Positions 61,249 through 64,000 of a stretch of DNA of 64,000 bases are shown here, in pieces. The stretch's first letter is position 1, and each line of letters begins with the position of its first letter. The notes below the pieces were generated by a model, which saw only the letters and a program-made list of their open reading frames with translations, ran no database searches and was not told where the DNA came from. The DNA lies in the NCBI GenBank assembly GCA_905250125.1, contig CAJNOL010000034.1, positions 29,649 to 93,648 of the forward strand, written 5' to 3'. The translations under genes and the position numbers were made by a program. The stretch comes from Rotaria sordida (Eukaryota > Rotifera > Eurotatoria > Philodinida > Philodinidae).

Positions 61249-64000
61249 GTGAGATAAATTTTTTTTTTCTTTCTATTGGTAAAGGTTCAATAAGAATTGA
61301 ACTATAACAAGAAGAGATAAGCAATTCGTTATTAGTACTGACAGTCTTTGTCTGATGAGAGAAATTCCGCAACTGATTAATTCCTTTTGAGTCGAGATTG
61401 TGTGCATCATACAGATCCTAATGATCTATGAATATCCTGAAAAGAGTTCAGGCCTTCAGTTTATTGCTGTGTTTTTACCAGAGATGGGATCGGTTCGGTT
61501 TAAATTATGAAAACCCTGACCCCATCCATTCTCTAATTTTTACGATATTTTTTAGCACAATGCCGTAGTTCTCCACAGGAATACTAGAAAAATTCATTTT
61601 CAAGTTTCAATTTGAAGTTTTCCATAGAAACAAGCCTAACCGGCAACAGTTGATTATGAAAGTTTCCTATCCTAACACACAGCTATGGCAAAACCTTATC
61701 GTTTACATTGCTTATATATATATATTGGTAGATTTGATGTTCTTTTTTCTCAGGTTAGGAGGAAATTAAAAGATCTGAAACATTCAAATTAAACTATTCT
61801 CGTCAAGACTTGTATATGTGCAAAGTTTCAAATCGAAATTTTCTAGCGTTTCTGAGAAAGACCACGGCTAGTGGACTGCATCGAAGTCAGCTAAATGTTT
61901 TACTAATAAATCAGATTTAATATAAAAGATTTTTTGAATTTTAAATTTTATTTTTTAGTATAAACTGATATGTTGTCGGAATTCGATTGGTGTTTCTTCG
62001 AGACTTCCACTAATGGGAACAAGTCAGAGTCAACCTTAACTCCGACTTTTCCTTGCCTTTGTAAAGCCCTGATGTAACGTGAATCTAGCCTTCAAAATAT
62101 ACCATTTTGTACAATGGAATGTCAAAGAATAAAAGTGTACTATTCTACGTAATTTACTGATAGGTAATTTAGAGAGCTTCGACGATTCTAATGCAGATCT
62201 TGAACCACAGTATTGACTTAAAAATTTCGGTATATATGCAATATCTCGACAGCATCTGAACTGTTTTGACGGTATTCATAGTTCATTAGGATCTACACGA
62301 CGCACATACTTCAGACTCTAAAGCAATTAGTCAATTGAAAGATTCTCTTGTAAGAATATTTTTTTGCGACATTACATTAGAGATTGAAATTGAGCTGTTG
62401 AGTATAGAACAGTAACGAAGTTTTATTCGTTTAAGACTGTATCCAGTTTTGTCAAAGAGTTAAAATAATTATATAGTTTTCTATTTGAATAAAAAAGAAG
62501 AAAGAATATCCCTGCCTTTCGACTATCTTGTTTTCTCTACAACTAATATTAGCTGTAATTCTGAACAAAAAGGGTCTGCATGTGAGTGTAGATCTTCTTG
62601 CATCCTTCACACGCTGACACCTGCATCCACATCAAGAAATTTTAGCTCATATGCTGTATGTATCATAGAAACATATGCTTGTTTGTAGTGATTTATAATT
62701 TGTTAATAGTGACTTACGTCTTTTTTTGTTTTTTTGTATTGGTTTAGTTTATTCGTCTGAGTTGAAGGTTTTATTAACCTTTTGGTGGTGAGGTTTTTTG
62801 AAAAAAAGAAGAATTTCTCTTTTTCCATAAATTTGAACATAAATCAATCTACATTTTTATTTTATAAAAACTTTTTATAAATACTCGAATTGCACTGAAA
62901 AAAATTCCTGACACATGCTTTCACGAAAACTGATATTACATATGAATCTATATGTTTCAAAATACTAGGAAAGCATTATGACTCTATGCGGAGTCATCCA
63001 TCCGCAAAGAGTAAAAAAAAATCTTTTATTCTTTTACTATAAATTTCTTGACTAATTTTTCGCATCGTCCAATTTTCATCTTTTCATATCGAATAACGTA
63101 GTCACGCGACAATGACGGTCTTATTTAAATAAAATACATATTTATTCACTACCTAGTATATATTATCGATCCATCTATTGATTATTTATTTGTTTTTTGT
63201 CAATACTTGATACATTAAAAATAACATTTATTTCCATGTTGTTGTACAAAATAATTGCTTCTTTTCGTATGTGTTTTCAAATATAGGAAACCTTTTCTAA
63301 TGTGAAAACCATCGAGATCGACAAGAAGTGTTTACTTGTGATTGCGAGATTTTCAGTTTCTGTTTTCTTTTGCAACCAATTAGTATTCAGTTGCAATCGC
63401 TTTTCGACTACCTAAAATAACCTTTTTTTCTGACAATAAATCAAAATTCGACCTGTATTGACATGATTTAATGTTACTATCAGTTAACCAAAATAAAAAC
63501 GATACGGTGTTACAGTAAGCATTATTGTTGTTGTCTAATATTGTTTTTTTCTCTTTTAAATATTCACAGCTACTTTATCCTCTTTGTTTGTGTCCGATGA
63601 TTGTTTTTCATTACACAAAATACATAAAAACATATTTTTTTTCTCGTTCTCTACAGGAGTGACAGCCGTATTTTGCACTTATTACAGGGATTGTTATTGC
63701 TTATTGGACCATGAATAAATTCTTACGGCTTCGAATAAGAAAATACTCATATTAGAGAGTCTCACTTCTAAGCAAATTTGCTTGAGACGGACTATAGAAT
63801 GTTTAGTATAAGGAGATACTCACAGAAAAAAGTTTTACTGTATAGGAGTTATGCTTTAATATTGAAGATATAAATAAATAAAGAGTTTTCTTTAGAGCCA
63901 TAGATTGGAGTCATATCATTAAAACAGTTAAGTATTTTTACTCTTACATAGTAATAAATTTATACTTCATATGTTGAATAATGAACAAAATATCTTACAT
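61249..64000. other. Presumed long CLP1 intron; TIR element inside
   Basis: No further CLP1 exon could be recognised down to the window end. Contains the TIR element at 61400-62309. Remaining sequence is AT-rich without coding features. Confidence 0.45.
61400..62309. mobile_element. TIR element, ~0.9 kb, in the presumed CLP1 intron
   Basis: Termini of about 55 bp: CAGATCCTAATGATCTATGA at the left pairs with TCATAGTTCATTAGGATCTA at the right, with adjoining GTGTGCATC/CGACGCACA. Unlike the foldbacks, the interior is not self-complementary. No transposase frame seen. Confidence 0.65.

Noticed and set aside
1-64000. CRISPR arrays, rRNA or intact tRNA genes, LTR or virus-like elements
   Set aside because: Looked for; nothing met even a loose standard. 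No direct-repeat/spacer structure, no rRNA stretches, no reverse transcriptase or capsid motifs.

Overview
This is a eukaryotic, animal-type window: strongly AT-rich DNA with homopolymer runs, short introns (mostly 45-80 nt, GT...AG) and coding exons recognisable by conserved protein families. A bdelloid rotifer is the most likely source. This is an inference from three things: a decayed copy of an F-box/LRR-like family that I know only from bdelloid proteomes (45.9-46.7 kb), 3' splice acceptors placed just upstream of most start codons as expected for spliced-leader trans-splicing, and compact genes set in repeat-rich AT DNA. No database was searched.

Layout. 1-0.7 kb: 3' end of a Gly/Asn octapeptide-repeat protein. 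1.7-3.9 kb: two tandem paralogous small membrane proteins with the same intron position. 3.9-9.9 kb: no gene seen; one foldback element and one dispersed repeat. 9.9-13.6 kb: a divergent cadherin-like receptor (+). 15.5-18.3 kb: a ribonuclease-inhibitor-type LRR protein (-), head-to-head with eEF1B beta (18.8-19.9 kb, +), followed after only 153 bp by a two-RRM RNA-binding protein (20.1-24.6 kb, +). 25.25 kb: a 10-N assembly gap. 28.3-29.2 kb: a CLIC-family protein (+). 33.7-35.1 kb: an LRR surface protein (-). 35-45.8 kb: mostly empty, with a tRNA-derived SINE-like copy and a piggyBac-like MITE. 45.9-46.7 kb: the F-box-family relic (-). 47.6-48.1 kb: a possible small gene. 50.0-52.8 kb: a second secreted/anchored LRR protein (-). 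54.9-60.0 kb: ARPC1 of the Arp2/3 complex (+), then CLP1 polynucleotide kinase (60.3 kb to beyond the usable evidence, 3' exons not in the window).

What stands out is structural. At least eleven foldback or TIR elements occur as long imperfect inverted repeats. Several are about 580-660 bp and almost wholly palindromic, and they sit in intergenic DNA and in introns. Every long intron (more than 800 nt) between confidently called exons carries a foldback element or a dispersed repeat, while insertion-free introns stay below 100 nt. Three of the hairpins share a conserved internal motif pair with fixed spacing, so they form one diverged superfamily. Three other dispersed repeat families and a SINE-like family have two or more copies each in the window.

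The host genes are a mix of housekeeping genes (actin nucleation, translation elongation, RNA processing) and lineage-type surface proteins (cadherin-like, LRR). No virus-like or LTR element was recognised.
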